Assembly (NCBI GenBank): GCA_958354085.1
Contig: CATWUX010000015.1
Location: forward strand, 1 to 24,668
Reading direction: 5' to 3'
Source of the DNA: an uncultured Oscillospiraceae bacterium
Lineage (GTDB): Bacteria > Bacillota > Clostridia > Oscillospirales > Acutalibacteraceae
DNA: 24,668 nucleotides
A program made the translations under genes and the position numbers. Under the pieces are notes generated by a model. That model did no database searches, was not told where the DNA came from, and saw nothing but the letters and a program-made list of their open reading frames with translations. The first letter of the stretch is position 1, and each line of letters opens with the position of its first letter. Shown here in pieces: positions 5,679 through 12,974 of this stretch.

Positions 5679-5801
5679 TTACCCTCCGCTGTCCAACGCA
5701 TCGTAATCAAGCCCATAGCGCATCCGTTCGTCATTATGGTAAATTCCCCGCAGATAGCCTGCGGTATCGTCAAACAGAGCTTTCTGGAACGTTTTGCTCA
5801 T
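5679..5801 (-). pseudogene. Possible gene remnant, 40 codons
   Basis: A minus-strand frame from ATG (5801) to TAA (5679) encodes MSKTFQKALFDDTAGYLRGI followed by YHNDERMRYGLDYDALDSGG. The amino acid mix and codon use look protein-like, unlike the rest of this intergenic region. There is no convincing ribosome binding site, and an in-frame stop lies 12 bases upstream of the ATG. I do not recognise the family. It may be the surviving end of a gene damaged when the neighbouring repeat or the pilus locus arrived. Confidence 0.35.
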
Positions 5802-5862
5802 CTCTGTGGGTCAAATCATTGACAAATGCAGAAATATGAGGCCAAAAAAAGACATCTATATA

Positions 5863-5891
5863 TTGATATATCGCATAGCCCATGCTATAAT
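5863..5891 (+). promoter_or_regulatory. Strong extended -10 promoter ahead of the pilus locus
   Basis: TTGATA (5863-5868), a 17-base spacer and TATAAT (5886-5891), with TGC directly before the -10. Transcription should start near 5898, about 365 bases before the adhesin gene. It is the best promoter I can see for the pilus operon. Confidence 0.8.
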
Positions 5892-5930
5892 CGAATTTAA
5901 AGATTGTATTTCAAAAAGAGGTTGACAAGG

Positions 5931-6026
5931 TTGGCAAGAAAAACGAGGAATACGATAATCTTAACATACCGAAATAATTTGACTGTTGGTCTTTTGGCGG
6001 CCAGCAATCAATATCCAATACTTTAA
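5931..6026 (+). CDS. Possible 31-residue leader peptide
   Basis: A TTG start with AAGAGG 9 bases upstream opens a 31-codon frame (ARKTRNTIILTYRNNLTVGL then LAASNQYPIL) that stops 2 bases before the terminator stem. Its last part overlaps an upstream hairpin (5979-5991 with 5999-6011, 12 of 13 positions paired counting G-T). A short translated leader next to a hairpin and terminator is the layout of an attenuator. No regulatory codon run is evident, and no homologue is known to me, so the call is tentative. Confidence 0.3.
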   Translation: MARKTRNTIILTYRNNLTVGLLAASNQYPIL

Positions 6027-6028
6027 CC

Positions 6029-6070
6029 GCTGAATACAGGGGGATTTATGCCCTGTATTCAGCTTTTTTA
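6029..6070 (+). terminator. Strong intrinsic terminator within the pilus leader
   Basis: Perfect 13-bp stem (6029-6041 with 6051-6063), 9-base loop and seven consecutive T. It lies about 130 bases after the likely start of transcription and about 190 bases before the adhesin gene, so read-through would be needed for pilus expression from the upstream promoter. Confidence 0.85.
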
Positions 6071-6086
6071 TTTTAGCGCCTTTAGC

Positions 6087-6108
6087 CGGTTGCGTGTGCA
6101 AGCAACCG
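6087..6108. promoter_or_regulatory. Small palindrome between terminator and adhesin gene
   Basis: CGGTTGC (6087-6093) and GCAACCG (6102-6108) form a 7-bp inverted repeat with an 8-base gap. It may be a regulator site. No good second promoter is visible in 6071-6261. Confidence 0.35.
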
Positions 6109-6261
6109 TAACATTCAAAAGCACTGTTGTACAGTTAAACATCCGGTTTCATCCGACTGACAACATATTAAGAAATTAAACAAAAAATAGTTTATTTAAG
6201 AACTTTTATAAGCAGTGCAAAGACAGGCGGTATGCCCGTTTTAAGTTGGGTGGTAAAGATT

Positions 6262-9231
6262 ATGAAGGGCGAAAAAATGCGGGAAAAAATAACGGATAAA
6301 AAGGTTCGCGTGGTTATTGCAATCGTCTGCCTTATAGCGGTAGCCTGTACGGGTATTGTGTATGCCGCGGATACCCGCAGCACAGATGACCCTATAAGAG
6401 AATTACAGAACGGCAGCTTTGAAGAGGGGCAGAGCTGGACATCAAGCTATTCTCAATTGGATCAAAGCAAGGTTCCTTTCTGGAACACAACGGCTTTTCA
6501 GGGTAAAATTGAATTATTTAAAGAAAATACAGGAGTTTATATAAAGAATGTAAAATTAGCTCCTACGGACGGATCATACGCTGCAGAGTTAAATGCGGAT
6601 GAAGAAAGCACACTATACCAGAACGTTAAAACAACCCCGTCAAGCGTGTACAAATGGGGCTTAGATCACGGCGGCCGAAACGGAACGGATACCATGGCGC
6701 TGGTTATAGGGCCTAAACAGAGCGTTGATCCGTCAAAGCCCAGCAAAGCAGGGCGCGATCAGCTCATGCAGATGGTGGACTGGCTTATCGATCAGGGAAT
6801 GACCTCTGTTAAAACCTCGGCGGGCTTGGGCGAGAAGCTTACAGTTTACAGTAAAAAATTCGCCGAAAAAGGTACTTTTGTAGATAACGCGGGAAATGAC
6901 GCGTTCAGCCTAACGCCCAGCACTATCTACACCGAGGAGTGGCATATTTGGATAATGGCGTCCTCAAGGGCTACAAGCGATACGAATCCGTGGAACTCTT
7001 ACGGCTCTAACGCCGAGGACTCTTCGGGAAGCGGAGATGGCTCGGGCGATACGGAGGTGGATTTAAGCAAGTATTATTTCTATACCGTTCCGGCGGGACA
7101 GACCAATACCCTGTTTGGATTTGTTTCGGTCGGGTATGTCGATTCTATTGCGTCTGAGGACAAAGCAAAGACCTACGGCAACTTCCTTGATAATATTAAC
7201 TTCCAGCTTTTCCATCCGCTTTCGGGCAGTACCACCAATCACGGCAGCGCGGTTGTCGGAGGAAGTGACGGAACTGCCGAGGGGGAGGGCGCATCTGACG
7301 GTTACCAGGTTACAATAGACAACAGACTCACGACCTATATAACCGACGGTGAAACCCTTAAAATTCAGGCTATCATAAAAGCGAAAGACGTGGAAGACGG
7401 CTGTCAATTCGTGGGCGTTTATTATACAAAGCAGGACGATAACGGCAATCCTGTCACCGAATTTATCAAGGTGACAGGAAATGAAATTCAAGATACGGGC
7501 TCTTTAACCGATGAGGAGAAAAAGGGAAAATGGGTAAAGTCTACTAATGCAGACGGCGACACGGTTTATACCTATTATCTTGAAAATTTGACCTCGGCAA
7601 CCGATTTGCACTTTGTATTTATTAAAAACCCGACCGTCACCTATGACCCCAACGGCGGAAAAGCTTATATTATAGAGGACAGACCGCATAAGGATGAAGA
7701 TGAAAATGTTTACAGCTTTAAGCCCTTTAAAGATAGTGTAGATGAAAATTCGTTTGTCGCTCCCTATGTTTCAAAAGCGGCGGAGGGGCAAAACGACGGC
7801 TGGAAATTTTTGGGCTGGAAGCTTATGGGAGATATAGTGGACAATATCCCTTCAGGAACAGAGAAGGTAAACGCGGATGAATTGGGCAGCTTGCTGCTTC
7901 CCGCCGAACACACCATAGCCTGTGATTATAATGTGGACGGCGCTACGGATGAAAAGGCGGCGCAGTATTTTAAGATTTACGGCGGAAACGTGGAACTTAC
8001 AAAAGCAGTCAGCACAAAAGCGGGAGAAATGGTTTCGGGTGTAACATGGAATGACAAGGGCGAGACAAAACTCTACGCAAACGTCCACAAGGGTATTACC
8101 ATGGTGGCACAATGGCGCTGGAGACAGGCGTTTATTCCGCAGGTCGGTCAGGGCGGCGAGTTCAGCAATTCTACTGATGGCGGAACGGTTGAAATTACAA
8201 GCGTAACAAATGCATCAGACGAGAATTACAACGATGCTTATAATGCGAACGGCGGAAAGTCCTACCACGCAGCAACCGATGAGACGATAACTGTCAAGGC
8301 GATTGCAAAGGACGGCTGTAAATTTATCGGCTGGTATAACGAAAGCGGAAATCTTGTTGCCACCAATACCGAATACGGCTATGTTGAAACCAAGGAAAGC
8401 GTAAACACCTATTACGCACGGTTTTCCAACAGCGTTACACAGACCTATATCCGTCAGGTAAAAAACGGCGACAGTTGGGAAGACACCACCGACGATAAAA
8501 TAGGAACGCTTGAGCGTTACAGCTATACCGACGCGGTAGGTATGCCTATAAGCACCACCGCGGTAGCGGGAAAGGGCTACAAGTTTGTCGGCTGGTATGA
8601 TTCCGAGGGTAACAAGGTTACCGATGATATGCTTATAAACAGCGGTGCGACAATAAGCTACACAACTACGGGCAATGCGACCTATTACGCGCATTTTGAA
8701 ACGATGTATACTCTTTATGTAAGCAAACTTGACGGTGATAAATCCACGGCGGAAAATAAAGTGCCGCTTGCCGGCGCGGAATTTACTCTCTACCGGAAAG
8801 ATGAGAACGGGGATAAAGCCCTTGTTTATTACGGTGAAAGTATAAAGTGTACCGCTGTTAAAACCGCCGTTACGGCTTTAAGCGAGGACGGCACAAGGGC
8901 AACTGCGGTTTTCACCGATATCCTTGCCTCGGGAACGGACTACTTTCTGGTTGAAGAAAAAGCGCCCGCAGGCTACCGTCTGCTTGACGCGCCCATAAAA
9001 ATCACCATTGACGGTTCGGGCAATACCGCCCTGATCGATGGAATATCTAAGGAAATTACCGAAAAGGAGGTTAATGTTGAACTTGCAAACTATTTGACGC
9101 TGCATATGCCCACTTCCGGAATAGAATTTACCGGCGGTTGGTTTGCAGCGGCGGGACTTATGCTGCTGGCTGCAGCGACAATTGGTTTGTTTGGGTTCAA
9201 AATAAGCCAAATTAGAAGTAAAAATAAATAA
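6262..9231 (+). CDS. Large surface adhesin / putative pilus tip protein with MPTSG sorting signal
   Basis: A 989-residue exported wall protein. After a signal peptide (VRVVIAIVCLIAVACTGIVY, ending near residue 35) comes a large N-terminal region opening NGSFEEG, typical of galactose-binding-like folds, then Listeria-Bacteroides (InlB B-type) repeats: VTYDPNGGKAY (about 459), GCKFIGWYNESG (about 685) and GYKFVGWYDSEG (about 772). A Cna-B/SpaA domain follows with the E-box YFLVEEKAPAGYRLL (894-908), which usually forms an isopeptide bond. The C-terminus is MPTSG (949-953), a hydrophobic segment and a basic tail, a sorting signal deviating from LPXTG. Start 6262 (GGTGG 8 bases upstream) or 6277 (AAGGG upstream) are both possible. 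It leads the pilin-sortase operon. The tip role is inferred from order and size. Confidence 0.85.
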   Translation: MKGEKMREKITDKKVRVVIAIVCLIAVACTGIVYAADTRSTDDPIRELQNGSFEEGQSWTSSYSQLDQSKVPFWNTTAFQGKIELFKENTGVYIKNVKLAPTDGSYAAELNADEESTLYQNVKTTPSSVYKWGLDHGGRNGTDTMALVIGPKQSVDPSKPSKAGRDQLMQMVDWLIDQGMTSVKTSAGLGEKLTVYSKKFAEKGTFVDNAGNDAFSLTPSTIYTEEWHIWIMASSRATSDTNPWNSYGSNAEDSSGSGDGSGDTEVDLSKYYFYTVPAGQTNTLFGFVSVGYVDSIASEDKAKTYGNFLDNINFQLFHPLSGSTTNHGSAVVGGSDGTAEGEGASDGYQVTIDNRLTTYITDGETLKIQAIIKAKDVEDGCQFVGVYYTKQDDNGNPVTEFIKVTGNEIQDTGSLTDEEKKGKWVKSTNADGDTVYTYYLENLTSATDLHFVFIKNPTVTYDPNGGKAYIIEDRPHKDEDENVYSFKPFKDSVDENSFVAPYVSKAAEGQNDGWKFLGWKLMGDIVDNIPSGTEKVNADELGSLLLPAEHTIACDYNVDGATDEKAAQYFKIYGGNVELTKAVSTKAGEMVSGVTWNDKGETKLYANVHKGITMVAQWRWRQAFIPQVGQGGEFSNSTDGGTVEITSVTNASDENYNDAYNANGGKSYHAATDETITVKAIAKDGCKFIGWYNESGNLVATNTEYGYVETKESVNTYYARFSNSVTQTYIRQVKNGDSWEDTTDDKIGTLERYSYTDAVGMPISTTAVAGKGYKFVGWYDSEGNKVTDDMLINSGATISYTTTGNATYYAHFETMYTLYVSKLDGDKSTAENKVPLAGAEFTLYRKDENGDKALVYYGESIKCTAVKTAVTALSEDGTRATAVFTDILASGTDYFLVEEKAPAGYRLLDAPIKITIDGSGNTALIDGISKEITEKEVNVELANYLTLHMPTSGIEFTGGWFAAAGLMLLAAATIGLFGFKISQIRSKNK

Positions 9232-9249
9232 TGAAAGGAACGATACCAG

Positions 9250-9280
9250 GCACAAAGCCATTTTTCATGGTGGGTTGTGC
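9250..9280 (+). promoter_or_regulatory. Intercistronic hairpin between adhesin and pilin
   Basis: GCACAA (9250-9255) and CCAT (9258-9261) pair with ATGG (9267-9270) and TTGTGC (9275-9280). There is no T tract, so it is more likely an RNA processing or stability element than a terminator. The AAAGGA motif at 9234-9239 lies before it, far from the pilin start. Confidence 0.4.
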
Positions 9281-9306
9281 AAATTTTGTATCGCATGGCG
9301 ATTAAA

Positions 9307-10827
9307 ATGAAAACAAAAAAATTAGCGTTTCTTCTCCTGTCTGCACTGTTCGTGTTATCCGTACTGCCGTTGGGTGTATCCGCGGCTTCTGCTCCCGCAA
9401 CACCGGCATCCACCGCTTCCATTACCATTGAAAATGCATTAGAAAACGATCAACTGTCTGCCTACAAGGTTGTGGACATTACTTACGACGACGGCAAGAA
9501 CACGCTGTCTTATGCGTGGGACAGTGCTTTTGCTGACTATTTTTCAGGCACAACCTCGTATAATACAACGGCATGTACGGTTGAGGCCTTTGCGGCTCTC
9601 GCAGATGATTCCGACGCGCTGAAAGACCTGCTGGCCAAGCTGCCCAATTACATTAAAGACAGAGCGATTGCTCCCGTGCAGGCTAAGACTGTTGGAGCGG
9701 ACGGCAAAGCCACCTTTACCGATCTCGCGATGGGCGAATACTTTATCCGTCCCACTCTGACGACATCCGTCTATCAGTTAATGCTCCAAAAAGTAGAGCC
9801 TACCGTTGCAAATGTCGGCGGAACAGAGACCTATGTAATAGATGATGTGGCTTTCACAGCGAAAAAAGAAAAGGTTAACATCACCAAAACAGCCGATAAA
9901 ACCAGCGTAACAAAAAATGAAAAGGTTACCTACACTATTACGGCTGATATTCCCACCTATTCAGAAAATGCGGCAGATAAATCGTTCTCCGTGTATGACC
10001 TGCTTCCCGACGGATTAACGATGGATACAGCTTCCATTACAGTCCAGAGAGACGGAACGGATATTACGGATCAAGCCGGAACGCAATATACGCTTGATAA
10101 AGCCTCCAACACAACAACCGAACCGTATTATACCTTCAAGCTCAGCGTTGATACGACGCAGTACGCCGACAACTGGCCTGCATCGGGCGGAAAACAACTC
10201 ATTATTTCATACACCGCCACACTAAACGATGATGCCGAAGTCAATACCAAGGAAACCAACATTGTAACGTTTGATTATTCTTTCTATCCTTATGTAGAAA
10301 ACTCCCATAACCAAAAAAGCGATGAGGTTGATGTAACCACATTCGCCATTAGAATTAACAAATTTGTTAAGGACAAAACAGATACAAAGCTTGCCGACGC
10401 CAAGTTTGATTTATACAGGACCGCATCACAGGCAGAAATTGACGCGGGAACCGCAGTAGAGATTCCTCATACAAGAATTCCGGGTATCAAGCTTGAGAGC
10501 GACAAGATTACGGATGCAAACGGTGTTGCAACTTTTGAAAAGTACGAGGCAAACGGCACAAATTATGATTACTATCTCGTGGAAACCGTGGCGCCTTCGG
10601 GATACAATATTTTAGACGATGCTGTAAAGGTAAATTTCACCGATGCTGAAATTGCGGCCACTTCCGGCGTTTACACTGTCGATGTTCCCAATAGCAGCGG
10701 AATCAAGCTCCCGATGACCGGCGGTACAGGTACTGTCGTTTTTACCGTAATCGGCATCGCGTTGATGGTCGGAGCCGTCTTGCTGTTTATCTTTTCCCGC
10801 AAAAAGACAAACAACGAAGTAAAATGA
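9307..10827 (+). CDS. Major pilin (SpaA-type, LPMTG-anchored)
   Basis: A 506-residue exported pilin. Signal peptide residues 1 to about 26 (LAFLLLSALFVLSVLPLGVS). An N-terminal domain (about 35-185) is followed by an isopeptide-forming D2 domain starting VTYTITADIPTY (about 207) with FSVYDLLPDGL. A Cna-B domain has a KFDLYR lysine region and the E-box YYLVETVAPSGYNIL (422-436). LPMTG lies at 468-472 with a hydrophobic segment and RKKTNNEVK tail. Pilin subunits are joined by a class C sortase, which links the sorting-signal threonine to a lysine of the next subunit. The usual YPK pilin motif is not visible; the corresponding stretch reads LQKVEPTVANVGG. The ATG at 9307 lacks a good ribosome binding site; 9295 (ATG) is an alternative. 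It lies between the adhesin and sortase genes, with hairpins on both sides. Confidence 0.88.
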   Translation: MKTKKLAFLLLSALFVLSVLPLGVSAASAPATPASTASITIENALENDQLSAYKVVDITYDDGKNTLSYAWDSAFADYFSGTTSYNTTACTVEAFAALADDSDALKDLLAKLPNYIKDRAIAPVQAKTVGADGKATFTDLAMGEYFIRPTLTTSVYQLMLQKVEPTVANVGGTETYVIDDVAFTAKKEKVNITKTADKTSVTKNEKVTYTITADIPTYSENAADKSFSVYDLLPDGLTMDTASITVQRDGTDITDQAGTQYTLDKASNTTTEPYYTFKLSVDTTQYADNWPASGGKQLIISYTATLNDDAEVNTKETNIVTFDYSFYPYVENSHNQKSDEVDVTTFAIRINKFVKDKTDTKLADAKFDLYRTASQAEIDAGTAVEIPHTRIPGIKLESDKITDANGVATFEKYEANGTNYDYYLVETVAPSGYNILDDAVKVNFTDAEIAATSGVYTVDVPNSSGIKLPMTGGTGTVVFTVIGIALMVGAVLLFIFSRKKTNNEVK

Positions 10828-10850
10828 GTCATCTCAAGTAATTGCAGCCA

Positions 10851-10882
10851 GGGGCGGCGAACCGTTCGCCGCCCCTCTTTTT
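10851..10882 (+). terminator. Intra-operon terminator between pilin and sortase genes
   Basis: GC-rich perfect 11-bp stem (10851-10861 with 10865-10875), 3-base loop, then TCTTTTT. As the sortase genes follow with no promoter of their own that I can see, partial read-through would give much pilin and little sortase. Confidence 0.8.
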
Positions 10883-10910
10883 CGTAAGCTATGGGAAGGA
10901 GAAAAGCAAC

Positions 10911-11771
10911 ATGAAAAAAGTTCTGCCAACCATGCTGATTGTACTGGTGTTTCTTGCGGGAATTGCTGTTTTTCTCTATCCCACAGTGTCCAACTATCTT
11001 TACGAAAAAAACAGCAGCAGGGCCATCACCGAGCATGCGGAAAACCTCTCAGAAATAAGTCCGGAAATAATTGCGAAAGAGAAAAACGCGATTGATCGGT
11101 ATAACAAAAGTCTGTTTAAAAACGCTGTCGTGCTGACGGACCCGTTTGATCCGGAGGCCTATCCCATTACGGACGGTGAGTATACAGAGCTGTTGGCACA
11201 GGATGAGGTCATGGCGTACATTGAGATTCCCGCCATCAATGTGTATCTGCCCATCTATCATGGAACAAAAGAAGAAACATTACAAATCGGTGTCGGTCAT
11301 TTGGAAAACACCTCGCTGCCCGTAGGTGGGAAAACCACTCATGCTGTCCTTTCGGCGCATTGCGGCCTGCCCTCCGCACGGCTTTTTACCGATCTTCCTC
11401 TGCTCAAAGAAGGGAATATTTTTCGGATCCATGTACTTGATGAAGTGCTGACCTATCAAGTGTACGACGTGGAAACGGTTAATCCGGATAACTGTTCTTC
11501 CCTGCATATTCGGGAAGGTGAGGACATTGTTACATTGATTACCTGCACGCCCTACGGCAAAAATACCCACCGTCTGCTGGTACATGGCAGGCGGATTGAG
11601 GAAAAAGAAGACGTTGGTATTGCAGAACCGAAAATTGAGCAAAAAATGACGTGGGAAAATTATACACATCTTGCGGCATTTGGCATTACGGCTGTATTTG
11701 TTCTGCTGCTTTTCGGCAGTGCAGTTAGCAGCTTGATAAAGAGGAAAAAGAAGCATGAGAAAACTGATTAG
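10911..11771 (+). CDS. srtC: Class C (pilus-assembly) sortase
   Basis: A 286-residue membrane transpeptidase. N-terminal membrane helix (TMLIVLVFLAGIAVFLYP), lid motif LTDPFDP (D77, P78, F79), catalytic H150 in LSAHCGLPSARLFTDL, C212 in TLITCTPYGKNTHRLLVHGR and R221, and a C-terminal membrane helix followed by KRKKK. The lid and C-terminal anchor are characteristic of class C sortases, which polymerise pilins outside the cell. The ATG at 10911 follows GGAAGGAG. It overlaps the next sortase by 17 bases. Its substrates are most likely the LPMTG pilin and possibly the MPTSG adhesin encoded just upstream. Confidence 0.92.
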   Translation: MKKVLPTMLIVLVFLAGIAVFLYPTVSNYLYEKNSSRAITEHAENLSEISPEIIAKEKNAIDRYNKSLFKNAVVLTDPFDPEAYPITDGEYTELLAQDEVMAYIEIPAINVYLPIYHGTKEETLQIGVGHLENTSLPVGGKTTHAVLSAHCGLPSARLFTDLPLLKEGNIFRIHVLDEVLTYQVYDVETVNPDNCSSLHIREGEDIVTLITCTPYGKNTHRLLVHGRRIEEKEDVGIAEPKIEQKMTWENYTHLAAFGITAVFVLLLFGSAVSSLIKRKKKHEKTD

Positions 11772-12474
11772 AATAATCGCCATAATTTTACTGATTGTCG
11801 GCATCGGCTTTTTTTCTTATCCCATGGTTCTGAAAGTGAGTTTTGATAAGCAGGCCAATCAGGCAATTGATCAATTTGAACAGCTTAAAGCCGATGAATC
11901 GCAAACGGACAATACGATTCCGAATGAGAATAGCCTTCCGTATGCCGAACTGCGCAAAGCCATGTTCGACTATAACGAAAGGCTGTATTTAACCGGACAA
12001 AACGGCCTGATCGATCAGTTGTCGTATGAAAAGCCGGATTTTCATTTATCCGATTATGGTATTGACAGCGAAATACTCGGCTATATTTCCATACCATCGA
12101 TAGACATTGAATTGCCGATTTATAACGGTGCAAGCGAGAAGAATATGGCAAAGGGTGCGGCATATCTGGCGAATACTTCGCTGCCTGTCGGCGGGAATCA
12201 TACAAATTGTGTGATAGCCGCTCATACCCGACATAAGGGAATCTATATGTTCAAAAAAATCACCGAGCTGAAGCCGGGTGATGAAATTTATATAACCAAC
12301 TTATGGGAAACGCTTGTGTATAAAGTGTCGGAAACCAAAGTGATCGACCCGACAGACAGTCAGAATATTTATATCCAGGACGGCCGATCTCTTTTGACTT
12401 TATCCACCTGCCATCCCTTCCCGAAAAATTATCAGCGATATTTGGTATATGCCGAATTTGCGGAATCAAAATAA
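11755..12474 (+). CDS. Second pilus-type sortase, lacking the C-terminal anchor
   Basis: A 239-residue sortase with an N-terminal membrane helix (LIRIIAIILLIVGIGFF), catalytic H157 in IAAHTRHKGIYMFKKI, C219 in TLSTCHPFPKNYQRYLVY and R228. Sequence style is class C-like, but it stops soon after the catalytic domain with no C-terminal helix, and no DPF or DPW lid is visible. The gene starts inside the end of the first sortase gene, with AGAGG 9 bases upstream, so the two are translationally coupled. Two sortases beside two surface proteins suggest divided labour, for example pilin polymerisation against adhesin incorporation or wall anchoring. Which does what is not decidable from sequence. Confidence 0.88.
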   Translation: MRKLIRIIAIILLIVGIGFFSYPMVLKVSFDKQANQAIDQFEQLKADESQTDNTIPNENSLPYAELRKAMFDYNERLYLTGQNGLIDQLSYEKPDFHLSDYGIDSEILGYISIPSIDIELPIYNGASEKNMAKGAAYLANTSLPVGGNHTNCVIAAHTRHKGIYMFKKITELKPGDEIYITNLWETLVYKVSETKVIDPTDSQNIYIQDGRSLLTLSTCHPFPKNYQRYLVYAEFAESK

Positions 12475-12496
12475 AGAAATGAACGACTCGGCATTG

Positions 12497-12532
12497 GCTT
12501 CCGCTGTCCCCCAAGCCGGGAACAGCGGAAGC
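12497..12532. terminator. Hairpin after the pilus operon
   Basis: A perfect 11-bp stem (12497-12507 with 12522-12532) around a 14-base loop, 23 bases after the second sortase stop. There is no T tract on either strand, so it is a weak terminator candidate shared by convergent transcription from the rhamnosidase remnant. Confidence 0.45.
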
Positions 12533-12561
12533 TGCGTGAACTAACTCGTTATCTTTCTTGT

Positions 12562-12909
12562 TTACACAATCTCAAAACGATACCTGCCCGAAACAACTGC
12601 GTTTGTCTGACCATTGGGAAGAACAACGTCTGCGGTACAATTGGACGGCACCGAAAGATCCAAAATCTGTTTGCCGTCCTCTTTGCGCCAGCTGCTTTCC
12701 ACCCGGCCATAAACGCTGTCGTAGCCGGCTTTGGAATAGGTCAGCGTGCCGCCGGGCCGCGGCGCAATCACAAAGTGATTCTCTCCGGCTACCCGGATGC
12801 CGCAGACCGTGTCAAAGAGCCAGCTCACCATGGCCCCTTTGGAATAGTGGTTCAGAGACGCAATGCCCTTGGAAACGGTGGCGAACCGATCGGCAAACGC
12901 ATGCGTCAA
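12562..12909 (-). pseudogene. C-terminal remnant of an alpha-L-rhamnosidase (GH78)
   Basis: About 115 residues on the minus strand match the end of bacterial GH78 alpha-L-rhamnosidases: ASLNHYSKGAMVSWLFDTVC from the end of the catalytic barrel, then the C-terminal beta domain (ENHFVIAPRPGGTLTYSKAG, YDSVYGRVESSW, LPNGQTNAVVSGRYRFEIV). Full enzymes of this family are several hundred residues longer, so most of the gene, including the catalytic acids, is gone. The only start is a TTG with no ribosome binding site, and an in-frame stop lies a few codons upstream. The broken end coincides with the promoter of the plus-strand glycosyltransferase operon. It is a deletion remnant at a rearrangement junction. 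Confidence 0.8.
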
Positions 12910-12910
12910 C

Positions 12911-12939
12911 TTGACGGAAACGGAAATTCAGAGTATAAT
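12911..12939 (+). promoter_or_regulatory. Promoter of the surface polymer operon
   Basis: TTGACG (12911-12916), 17-base spacer, TATAAT (12934-12939). The glycosyltransferase start lies 36 bases downstream behind GGAGG. The -35 begins at the broken 5' edge of the rhamnosidase remnant. Confidence 0.85.
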
Positions 12940-12974
12940 AAACCGATTGAAAATATAAGCGGAGGATCGTTCAC

